Of a stretch of DNA of 5,943 bases, positions 1 to 5,282 are shown one piece after another. The DNA comes from Trueperaceae bacterium (GTDB taxonomy: Bacteria; Deinococcota; Deinococci; Deinococcales; Trueperaceae): contig SLSM01000368.1 of NCBI GenBank assembly GCA_007130445.1, positions 1-5,943 of the forward strand, written 5' to 3'. The notes beneath the pieces are model-generated. The model was not told the origin of the DNA, made no database searches, and worked only from the letters and a program-made list of their open reading frames with translations. Position 1 is the first letter of the stretch, and each line of letters opens with the position of its first letter. The translations under genes were made by a program, and so were the position numbers.

Positions 1-93
1 GAGCTCTACGAGCAACTCGCCGGGATGCACCGCAGCGTCCCCGCCAGCGCGGACGCCGACGTGACCGCGACCAGCACGACCGAGGAGGGCTGA
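1..93 (+). CDS. 3' end of an upstream gene, possibly pyruvate:ferredoxin oxidoreductase (partial)
   Basis: Frame 1 is open from the window edge and ends at a TGA at 91-93, giving a 30-residue C-terminal tail. It starts ELYEQLAGMHR and runs into a low-complexity Ala/Thr/Ser/Glu end. The tail alone has no domain. The reading frame is supported by its G/C-rich third positions and by the next gene, which starts 1 nt after this stop and has its Shine-Dalgarno inside this frame. As I recall, genes for this type of dihydroorotate dehydrogenase-like protein often lie directly after a nifJ-type pyruvate:ferredoxin (flavodoxin) oxidoreductase, whose C-terminus commonly ends in a short helix of the 'YEQLA' kind. 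The product name is an inference from that context and is not proven by the sequence. The existence of a coding end here is more secure than the name. Confidence 0.45.
   Translation, partial: ELYEQLAGMHRSVPASADADVTATSTTEEG
82..89 (+). promoter_or_regulatory. Strong Shine-Dalgarno of the DHOD-like gene
   Basis: GAGGAGGG, containing a full AGGAGG core at 83-88, lies 6 nt before the ATG at 95. It sits inside the last codons of the upstream gene, so the two genes are probably co-transcribed and translationally coupled. It fixes the start at 95. Confidence 0.75.
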
Positions 94-94
94 C

Positions 95-1102
95 ATGGGG
101 GTCGACCTGCGTACCCGCTACTTGGGGCTCGAGCTCGCCAACCCGCTCGTGGTGGCGGCCTGCCCGCTGACCGGTGAGGTCGACAGCCTCAAGGCGCTCG
201 AGAGCGCCGGTGTCGGCGCCGTGGTGCTGCGCTCGCTGTTCGAAGAGCAGATCGAGCACGAGGAGATCGCCGCGCACGACCTGTTCCTCCACGGCGCGGA
301 GATCTCCCCCGAGGTGACCGGCTACTTCCCGGAGCTCGAGGACTACAACACCGGCCCAGACGCCTACCTCGGCCTCATCCAGCAGGCGAAGAAGGCGCTC
401 TCGGTGCCCGTGATCGCCAGCCTGAACGGTCACACCAGCGGCGGGTGGACCCGCTACGCGAACCTGTTCGAGGAGGCCGGGGCCGACGCGATCGAGCTGA
501 ACGTCTACTTCCTGGCGACCGATCCGCGCATGTCGGCCGCCGATGTCGAGCAGCGCTACATCGACCTCGCGGCCGCGGTGGCCCAGCAGGTGTCCATCCC
601 GGTGTCGGTGAAGATCGGCCCCTTCTTCTCGTCGCTGCCGAACTTCGTGTTGCGCGTGCTGGACGCCGGCGCCAAGGGGATGGTGCTCTTCAACCGCTTC
701 GTGCAGCCCGACATCCACCTCGACGAGCTGACGATCGGCCCGCGCCTGGTGCTCTCCACCCCGGAGGAGACGCGGTTGGCGCTGCGCTGGATCGCGATCC
801 TGCGCGCGCACACCGACGCCTCGCTGGCCGCGAACTCGGGCGTGCACTCGGCCGACGACGCCATGAAGCTGCTGCTGGCCGGCGCCGACGTGGTGCAGGT
901 CGCCAGCGCGTTCATCCAGCGCGGCCCCTACTTCGCCGAGACGCTGCTGCGCGGTATCGAGGCGTGGATGGAGCAGGGTGAGTACGAGAGCGTCGAGCAA
1001 CTCCGTGGCAGCCTGAGCCAGCGCAACGTCCCCGACCCGGAGGCGTTCGAGCGGGCGAACTACATGAAGGCGCTGGTGACGTACACGAACGAACGCGCCT
1101 GA
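95..1102 (+). CDS. Dihydroorotate dehydrogenase-like flavoprotein (PRK07565-type)
   Basis: A 335-residue FMN-dependent TIM-barrel protein of the dihydroorotate dehydrogenase superfamily. Visible landmarks are the N-terminal barrel strand ANPLVVAACPLT (15-26), ASLNG (108-112) with Asn111 where DHODs contact FMN, and the FMN-binding lysine in SVKIGP (Lys173). Further on are VLFNRF with Asn200, the glycine-rich phosphate-binding turn ANSGV (246-250), and the second turn around VVQVASAF (266-273). Class 1A and class 2 DHODs carry a catalytic Cys or Ser in an LN-S-(C/S)-PN loop. Here the matching segment reads LNVYFLATDP (135-144), so the base is absent and orotate formation is unlikely. The family is known as 'dihydroorotate dehydrogenase-like' with an undefined reaction. 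Its tight coupling to the upstream gene suggests a role near ferredoxin-linked 2-oxoacid metabolism (inference). The length and full collinearity with the family suggest an intact gene. Family assignment is very secure, function is not. Confidence 0.9.
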   Translation: MGVDLRTRYLGLELANPLVVAACPLTGEVDSLKALESAGVGAVVLRSLFEEQIEHEEIAAHDLFLHGAEISPEVTGYFPELEDYNTGPDAYLGLIQQAKKALSVPVIASLNGHTSGGWTRYANLFEEAGADAIELNVYFLATDPRMSAADVEQRYIDLAAAVAQQVSIPVSVKIGPFFSSLPNFVLRVLDAGAKGMVLFNRFVQPDIHLDELTIGPRLVLSTPEETRLALRWIAILRAHTDASLAANSGVHSADDAMKLLLAGADVVQVASAFIQRGPYFAETLLRGIEAWMEQGEYESVEQLRGSLSQRNVPDPEAFERANYMKALVTYTNERA

Positions 1103-1138
1103 CGGTCGGCTGTGACCCGCTACGCCTCCTCGGTGCGC

Positions 1139-1144
1139 TACCGT
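1139..1144 (+). promoter_or_regulatory. Candidate leaderless -10 element for the phosphatase gene
   Basis: TACCGT (matching the TAnnnT pattern of actinobacterial -10 elements) ends 6 nt before the ATG at 1151. A transcript starting at or next to that ATG would be leaderless, which fits the lack of any Shine-Dalgarno there. No convincing -35 lies at 16-18 nt, as is common for such promoters. Supported by position only. Confidence 0.4.
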
Positions 1145-1150
1145 GATGCC

Positions 1151-1756
1151 ATGGCGACGGACCAACGTCCAGATGCGCACCACGGTGCGCGCCACCCCTT
1201 CGAGGTGGCCTGGGTCGATCTCGATACGGCCCCGGGCCACCTCGGTCTGGCGATGGCGCCCGGTAGGACCGAGGCCGATGGCGATGTCGTGCTGTGGCGA
1301 CGTGACCTGCACGCCGACCTCCGCCGGCTGCGGCACGTCCACCGCTGCGACGTCCTCGTCTCGCTGCTGAGCGACGATGAGCTCGCCGCGTTGGGGATCG
1401 CCGACCTGGACGACGCCGTCGCGGTCCACGGGATCGAGCACCACCGCTTTCCGGTGCGCGACGGCAGCGTGCCCGAGCCGGAGCAGCTGTCCGACGTGCT
1501 CGCCTTGGTCGACGCCCTGCGCGACCGCTTGCTCGCCGGACGGACCGTGGTGCTGCACTGCCGCGTCGGTCAGGGGCGTTCGGGCATGCTCGGCGCCCTG
1601 GTGACGGCCAGCCTGTGGGCCCTGCCCGTCGAGGCGATCGCGCGCGTGCGGCGCGCCCAGCCGCGCGCCGTCGAGACCGTGCAGCAGGAACACTACGTGT
1701 TCGACACCGCCTTCGCCTGGTTCCGTCACCACGTCGCACATCGCGTCCCGACCTGA
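1151..1756 (+). CDS. CDKN3-like dual-specificity / tyrosine protein phosphatase
   Basis: A 201-residue cytosolic phosphatase of the cysteine-dependent PTP/DSP superfamily. The P-loop HCRVGQGRSG (136-145) is a perfect HCX5R(S/T) signature, with nucleophile Cys137 and phosphate-binding Arg143. Upstream, FPVRDGSVPE (100-109) supplies Asp104, the likely general acid, in the FPI-x-D-xx-VP context of CDKN3/KAP-like phosphatases. The preceding VLVSLLSDDELAALGI (68-83) is the typical strand and loop of this subgroup. The PTP core fills residues 30-195, with no signal peptide or membrane segment. The start is chosen at ATG 1151 because a -10-like TACCGT sits 6 nt upstream. A GTG at 1112 would add 13 residues but lies only 9 nt after the previous stop and has no clear Shine-Dalgarno. 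The substrate is unknown; it could act on phosphoproteins or other phosphomonoesters. No cognate kinase is in the window. Family assignment is secure. Confidence 0.85.
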   Translation: MATDQRPDAHHGARHPFEVAWVDLDTAPGHLGLAMAPGRTEADGDVVLWRRDLHADLRRLRHVHRCDVLVSLLSDDELAALGIADLDDAVAVHGIEHHRFPVRDGSVPEPEQLSDVLALVDALRDRLLAGRTVVLHCRVGQGRSGMLGALVTASLWALPVEAIARVRRAQPRAVETVQQEHYVFDTAFAWFRHHVAHRVPT

Positions 1757-1794
1757 GGCCGCGTCGACCGGCCGAGAGGCTGGTACGCGGGCGG

Positions 1795-1800
1795 TAAGCT
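1795..1800 (+). promoter_or_regulatory. Candidate leaderless -10 element for the oxidase gene
   Basis: TAAGCT (TAnnnT pattern) ends 5 nt before the ATG at 1806, with no Shine-Dalgarno at normal spacing. This is the same arrangement as before the phosphatase gene. It suggests the oxidase is transcribed from its own leaderless promoter within the 49-bp gap. A GC-only hairpin (GGCCG at 1757-1761 with CGGCC at 1769-1773, 7-nt loop) directly follows the phosphatase stop but has no T-tract. Confidence 0.4.
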
Positions 1801-1805
1801 GCCCC

Positions 1806-2927
1806 ATGGAACGCTTCGATGCCATCGTGATCGGCGCCGGCGTGGCCGGGGCCGCGGCGGCCGCCAGCCTCGCGCGGCGCGGCCGCGTGCTCGTCCTCGA
1901 GCAGTTCGACTTCCTGCACGAGCGAGGCTCGTCGCACGGGGGCTCGCGCATCTTCCGCCACGCCTATGACGACGAGCGCTACGTGCGCCTGGCGCAGGCC
2001 GCCGACCAGCGCTGGCGCGCGCTCGAGGCGCGCAGTGGCGAGCGGCTGCTGCTGCGCACGGGCGGCCTCGACCTGGGAACGCTCGGTGCGGGCGAGCTCG
2101 ACCCGATCGAGGCCGCCCTCGGCGCTGCCGGCAGCCCCGTGGAGCGCTTGAGCGCCGACGAGGTCCGGCGCCGCTTCCCCGCGTACGCCCTCGGCGACGA
2201 CCGTGAGGCGCTGTTCTCACCCGACGCCGGGATCCTCGCGGCGACGCGCGCCGTGGCGACGCTGCTGCGCGACGCGGCCGGCGAGGGCGCCGTCCTACGC
2301 GAGCGCGTTCACGTCACCGACCTGGCGCTGCACGACGACGGGGTCGAGGTAGCGACGCCCGCCGGCCGGTTCGCGGCGGACCGCCTCGTGGTGGCCGCCG
2401 GGGCCTGGACCGACCGGCTGCTGACCGACCTGGGCGTGCCGCTGCGCGTCGAGCAGCAACAGGTGCTTTACCTGCGCGTCAGCGACGGCCGTGTCCACGT
2501 GCCGGAGCGCATGCCCGTGTTCATCGACCGGCGCGGCGGCATCTACGGCTTCCCGCTGTTCGAGCGCCCACACGCGCTCAAGGTGTCGGATCACGAGGGG
2601 GCGCCGACGGTGCGGTTGGACGAGCGGACCTTCGAGGTCGACCCGGAGCGCGCCGCCGGCACCGCTCGGCGCGCTGCCGCGCTGCTGCCCGGGGTCACGA
2701 CCGACGTCGTCGACGCGCAGACCTGCCTCTACACGAAGACGCCCGACGAGCACTTCGTCCTCGACCGGCACCCGCGGCACCCGCACGTGGTCGTGATGGC
2801 CGGCTTCTCCGGCCACGGCTTCAAGTTCGGCGCGGTGCTGGGCGACGTCGCGGCGGCGCTATTGGGTGGCGAGGACGACGCGTTCGATCTGGGCCTGTTC
2901 CGGCTCGCGCAACGCGACACCGCCTAG
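1806..2927 (+). CDS. Monomeric sarcosine oxidase / N-methyl-L-tryptophan oxidase-family flavoenzyme
   Basis: A 373-residue FAD-dependent amine oxidase. It should oxidise a secondary N-methyl (or cyclic) amino acid with O2 to give H2O2 and, for N-methyl substrates, formaldehyde. The N-terminal Rossmann dinucleotide motif is VIGAGVAGAAAA (8-19), with an acidic residue at the end of the second strand (Glu32). GSSHGGSRIFRHAY (41-54) matches the flavin-contacting loop of monomeric sarcosine oxidase (His44, Arg48, Arg51). GIYGFP (245-250), Lys259 and His263 match the active-site Tyr, the oxygen-activating Lys and the His. TCLYTKTPDEHFVLD (306-320) holds Cys307, the residue that covalently binds FAD. 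AGFSGHGFKF (332-341) supplies Lys340. Length and residue numbering are close to E. coli SolA (372 residues, Lys259 and Cys308, from memory). All key residues are present, so it should be active. Which amine it oxidises cannot be read from the sequence, so no symbol is given. It ends in a stop shared with the convergent gene. Confidence 0.88.
   Translation: MERFDAIVIGAGVAGAAAAASLARRGRVLVLEQFDFLHERGSSHGGSRIFRHAYDDERYVRLAQAADQRWRALEARSGERLLLRTGGLDLGTLGAGELDPIEAALGAAGSPVERLSADEVRRRFPAYALGDDREALFSPDAGILAATRAVATLLRDAAGEGAVLRERVHVTDLALHDDGVEVATPAGRFAADRLVVAAGAWTDRLLTDLGVPLRVEQQQVLYLRVSDGRVHVPERMPVFIDRRGGIYGFPLFERPHALKVSDHEGAPTVRLDERTFEVDPERAAGTARRAAALLPGVTTDVVDAQTCLYTKTPDEHFVLDRHPRHPHVVVMAGFSGHGFKFGAVLGDVAAALLGGEDDAFDLGLFRLAQRDTA
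2924..2927. other. Palindromic CTAG shared by two convergent stop codons
   Basis: The plus-strand oxidase ends in TAG at 2925-2927. The minus-strand metallopeptidase ends in TAG read from 2926 to 2924. Because CTAG is its own reverse complement, both genes stop in the same tetranucleotide with a 4-bp overlap. This leaves no intergenic space for a conventional bidirectional terminator. Confidence 0.9.
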
Positions 2928-4276
2928 CGACGTGCGGCAGCACCTGGGATGGACCGATGGTCGGTCACGCCTGGCGAGAGGGCCAACCACGGCGTGGCGC
3001 CGCCCGAGAGATAGGCGTCGGGGATGAAGCCGGTCTTGAGTGCCACCACCGGGTAGTGCTCGGGGTCGACCCCCAGCGCTACGATGGCGGTCGGCAGCGG
3101 TACGTCGTCGCGTTGGTCCAGGACCACCACGCTCACATGGTCGATCGAGACGACGAGGGCAAGGCCCGCAGTGCCCATGGGGCGGGGCAGCGCAGCCAGC
3201 GTTCCGGTCCAGGCGTCGTGACGGCCGGGACGCGGCAGAGCGACGCGCTCGCCGACGCTGCGACCCTCGCACGCAGCGTGCCATGCCGGTGCCACCAAGC
3301 CGATCAACAGCGCGCGCGTGGTGGCGTGCGCGAGGACGGTCTCGAGCACGTCGACCCGGTCACCGAGGGCTCCCGCTCCCGGGGCGTCGCCGCTGTCGGC
3401 GATGACCAGCCGATCGTCGCTCCCACGCTGAAGGCGTTCCGCCGTCGCGTCGAGGTCGCCCGCCTCCATCGGATAGGCGAACCGATCCCTTGCGCTCCAG
3501 AGCGCTCGCGTCGTCGCGGTCGCGAACGCTTCGGTCTGCGCACGGTCGGTTCCCATGGCGACGGTCCCGATGGTGGCCGCGCCCGCGGGTGCCCACGCGT
3601 TCCCGATGAACACGTCGGCGCTGAGGACGTCGGTGGGCAGACGGTCGAGCCGAGCGATGGCGTCGCGAAGCGGTCCGCGGTCGCTCGGTGCCCGCTCCGA
3701 TGGGAGTCGCAGCGGGGCGCCGCGCCACGCGACGTGCGTCGCACGCTCGTCGCCCTCGGCGCCCGCGAGAAGGGAGAGCCCGCGACGCATCGTCGCGACC
3801 TGATCGACGTGGGGGATGGTGCGGAACGCGACGACGGCGTCGAGCGCCGCGAGGCTCCGCGCCGTCGGCGTGCCGTGGTTGTCGAAGACGCCGATGATCG
3901 GGACTCCGGTGCCCAGGGCGGCGCGCACGGCGCTGATCCACGCGGCGTCCGCATCGTCCAGGCCGTCTGCGCGCATCGCGCCGTGCGTGCACAGCAGGAC
4001 GCCATCGACGTGCGGTCCCCGGGCCAGGGCGTCGAGGAGGGTGTCCGTGAGGGTGCTCAAGGCGCCGCGGTCGAGTCGTCCACCCGATGCGGCGCGGGCG
4101 TGGTACGCACCGACGAGACGCCAGGCGGCGTCGTCGAGGCCGCGGAACTCGCGGTGCGCGAGCAGATCGCGGCCGTGGAGTTCGCGGAACGCCGACCGGA
4201 GCGTGAGCGTCTCGTTGCGTGGATTGGACTCGGCGTGGAGACCGGCGAGCGCGAAGGTGGGTGCGGCGCGGCCCAT
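2924..4276 (-). CDS. M81 family (MlrC-like) zinc metallopeptidase
   Basis: A 450-residue cytosolic protein of the M81/MlrC family (microcystinase C is the namesake; most members have unknown substrates). The N-terminal LHAESNP (13-19) corresponds to the usual H-x-ETN-F segment and supplies Glu16. CTHGAM (96-101) gives His98, GVFDNHGT (129-136) gives Asp132 and His134, and IPHVDQ (154-159) gives His156. The spacings His98-Asp132 (34) and His134-His156 (22) equal those I recall for MlrC His150, Asp184, His186 and His208, so the zinc site looks intact. The C-terminal MlrC_C domain begins near 290 with VIADSGDAPGAGALGD, where most relatives have a DNPGGG-type loop. It ends with ALKTGF (412-417) and SPGVTD (434-439). 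The gene starts 4 bp after the IclR stop and has no clear Shine-Dalgarno, so coupled translation is likely. It probably hydrolyses a small amide or peptide in a catabolic route (inference); microcystin degradation is not implied. Confidence 0.85.
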   Translation of the reverse strand: MGRAAPTFALAGLHAESNPRNETLTLRSAFRELHGRDLLAHREFRGLDDAAWRLVGAYHARAASGGRLDRGALSTLTDTLLDALARGPHVDGVLLCTHGAMRADGLDDADAAWISAVRAALGTGVPIIGVFDNHGTPTARSLAALDAVVAFRTIPHVDQVATMRRGLSLLAGAEGDERATHVAWRGAPLRLPSERAPSDRGPLRDAIARLDRLPTDVLSADVFIGNAWAPAGAATIGTVAMGTDRAQTEAFATATTRALWSARDRFAYPMEAGDLDATAERLQRGSDDRLVIADSGDAPGAGALGDRVDVLETVLAHATTRALLIGLVAPAWHAACEGRSVGERVALPRPGRHDAWTGTLAALPRPMGTAGLALVVSIDHVSVVVLDQRDDVPLPTAIVALGVDPEHYPVVALKTGFIPDAYLSGGATPWLALSPGVTDHRSIPGAAARR

Positions 4277-4280
4277 CGTC

Positions 4281-5072
4281 TCAGCGCGTGAGCGCCGGGC
4301 GGTACCCCAGCAGGCTCGAGATCGTGTCCGCGGTGGCGCGGAGCCGTGGGACGAGTGTGGTGACGGCCGTGCGATCGACGCGCGGCGTGGGTCCGGCGCA
4401 GCTCATGGAGGCGATGACCGTGCCGTTTGCATCGCGGATGGGTACCGCCACGCAGCGGATGCCGATGCCGCGCTCCTCGTCGTCGACCGCGTACCCGTCC
4501 TGGCGTACTTCGGCGAGATGCGCGAGGAGCGCTTCGGGTTCGGTGCGCGTCGCGGGCGTCAGGCGTGTGAGCGGGGCGGCACGCAATCGTTCGGCCAGCG
4601 GGGCCGGGTCGAGGTATGCCAACAGGACCTTGCCGACGGCGGTCGCGTTCGCGGGGTGGCGGCGGCCGATGTCGCCCTGCAGCCCGAGCTCGTGGGCGGG
4701 GTTCTCGACGGCCAGGTACACGACCTCGAGGTCGTCGAGCATCGCCAGGCTGATGCTCAGGCCGAGGTCGCGTGCCAGCGCGCGGAAGGGCGCCTCCGCT
4801 AGGCGGGGCAACGAGGTCTGGCGCAAGAAGAGATGCGCGAGCGTGAGCACGCGAGAGCCGAGGGAGTAGCGGTCGTCGTCGCGGACGAGGAGCCCCTCGA
4901 GCTCCAGGGTGCGGACGATGCGGAAGAGGGTCGGCTTCGGCACGCCGACGGCGCGCTGGAGTTCGTCGAGCGTCATCCGGGGCGCCGCGTCGTCGAACGC
5001 CGCGAGCACGGCACAGGCGCGACTGAGGACCTTGATGCGATAGCGTTCGGCGTCGGCCGCTGTCGATCTCAC
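4281..5072 (-). CDS. IclR family transcriptional regulator
   Basis: A one-component, ligand-responsive DNA-binding regulator of 263 residues with the usual two domains. The N-terminal winged helix-turn-helix covers about residues 13-72, with recognition-helix region VGVPKPTLFRIVRTLE (42-57) and wing DDDRYSLGSR (65-74). The C-terminal IclR effector domain covers about 90-255. It has HPANATAVGKVLLAYL (139-154), the common 'ATAVGK-LLA' motif, and the DGYAVDDEERGIGIRCVAVP segment (192-211), followed by IASMSCAGP (220-228). I chose the GTG at 5072 because AGGGGAG lies 5 nt upstream. The in-frame ATG at 5090 would add six residues but has no Shine-Dalgarno. It leads a two-gene unit with the M81 peptidase and is divergent from the SDR gene, so it most likely controls both. 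The shared upstream region carries a GAAAC-N3-GTTTC palindrome, which also suggests autoregulation. Codons are less G/C-biased than in the left block. Confidence 0.92.
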   Translation of the reverse strand: MRSTAADAERYRIKVLSRACAVLAAFDDAAPRMTLDELQRAVGVPKPTLFRIVRTLELEGLLVRDDDRYSLGSRVLTLAHLFLRQTSLPRLAEAPFRALARDLGLSISLAMLDDLEVVYLAVENPAHELGLQGDIGRRHPANATAVGKVLLAYLDPAPLAERLRAAPLTRLTPATRTEPEALLAHLAEVRQDGYAVDDEERGIGIRCVAVPIRDANGTVIASMSCAGPTPRVDRTAVTTLVPRLRATADTISSLLGYRPALTR

Positions 5073-5077
5073 GGATA

Positions 5078-5084
5078 CTCCCCT
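5078..5084 (-). promoter_or_regulatory. Shine-Dalgarno that decides the IclR start
   Basis: AGGGGAG on the minus strand lies 5 nt before a GTG at 5072-5070. The alternative ATG at 5090-5088 is preceded by a GCTCGC repeat-like run with no purine-rich site. The GTG start is therefore preferred. Confidence 0.55.
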
Positions 5085-5115
5085 CGTCATGCGAGCGAGC
5101 GACGAACGCCACTCG

Positions 5116-5144
5116 TTGACACGGCCCGCTTCGTCGCCAATAAT
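5116..5144 (+). promoter_or_regulatory. Near-consensus sigma70-type promoter towards the SDR gene
   Basis: TTGACA at 5116-5121 (perfect -35) is followed after 17 nt by AATAAT at 5139-5144 (5 of 6 matches to TATAAT). The -10 lies in one of the few A/T-rich patches of the window. Transcription would start near 5151, giving a leader of about 130 nt before the SDR start codon. The leader contains no convincing ORF. A second, weaker -10-like TACCGT at 5257-5262 could give a shorter transcript. Confidence 0.65.
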
Positions 5145-5145
5145 A
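5140..5145 (-). promoter_or_regulatory. Candidate -10 for the iclR-M81 transcript
   Basis: Read on the minus strand, this patch is TATTAT (5 of 6 to TATAAT), in the context GGGTATTATTGG. It would start a transcript near 5133, about 60 nt before the GTG. The -35 region at 17 nt (TGAAAC, from the palindrome) is a poor match, so the promoter may be weak. It overlaps the plus-strand -10, so the two promoters would compete face to face. Confidence 0.3.
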
Positions 5146-5154
5146 CCCGATGTC

Positions 5155-5167
5155 GAAACTGCGTTTC
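5155..5167. promoter_or_regulatory. GAAAC-N3-GTTTC palindrome, candidate IclR operator
   Basis: A perfect 5-bp inverted repeat with a 3-nt centre (TGC), flanked by T-rich sequence ATTTAT on the right. It covers roughly +5 to +17 of the predicted SDR transcript and the -35 region of the candidate iclR promoter, a position suited to repressing both. GAAAY/RTTTC half sites resemble operators of the IclR-family regulator KdgR (from memory; spacing varies between sources). Assignment to the adjacent regulator is inferred from position. Confidence 0.5.
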
Positions 5168-5270
5168 ATTTATGGCACTCGGGTGGATGTCACGATGCGC
5201 AGCGCTTCGTCCCACCGTGCATCGAAGCCCAGCGAGACGCACCGCCACGGATGACGTACCGTCCCGACAC

Positions 5271-5277
5271 GAGGGAG
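5271..5277 (+). promoter_or_regulatory. Shine-Dalgarno of the SDR gene
   Basis: GAGGGAG lies 5 nt before the ATG at 5283 and supports that start. Confidence 0.65.
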
Positions 5278-5282
5278 CACAC

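Noticed and set aside
1103..1150. GTG at 1112 as the start of the phosphatase gene
   Set aside because: Only 9 nt after the previous stop with no clear Shine-Dalgarno. The 13 extra residues contain no family motif, and ATG 1151 has a -10-like hexamer at leaderless spacing.
1757..1773. Hairpin GGCCG/CGGCC with 7-nt loop right after the phosphatase stop as an intrinsic terminator
   Set aside because: Only 5 bp and no following T-tract (next bases are GAGAGG); a chance GC stem is as likely.
912..1961. A 349-codon open frame on the minus strand across the phosphatase gene
   Set aside because: Extremely Arg/Ala/Pro-rich translation without domains, opposite a gene with a perfect HCX5R motif and spanning gene boundaries; a shadow frame.
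2957..4291. A 444-codon open frame on the plus strand opposite the M81 gene
   Set aside because: The translation is Arg/Gly/Val-rich with no recognisable motif. It lies wholly antisense to a protein with clear family motifs. Long antisense open frames are expected at this GC content.
4057..5169. A 370-codon minus-strand frame overlapping the IclR and M81 genes in another frame
   Set aside because: Arg/Pro-rich low-complexity translation; the IclR and M81 frames on the same strand show full domain motifs.
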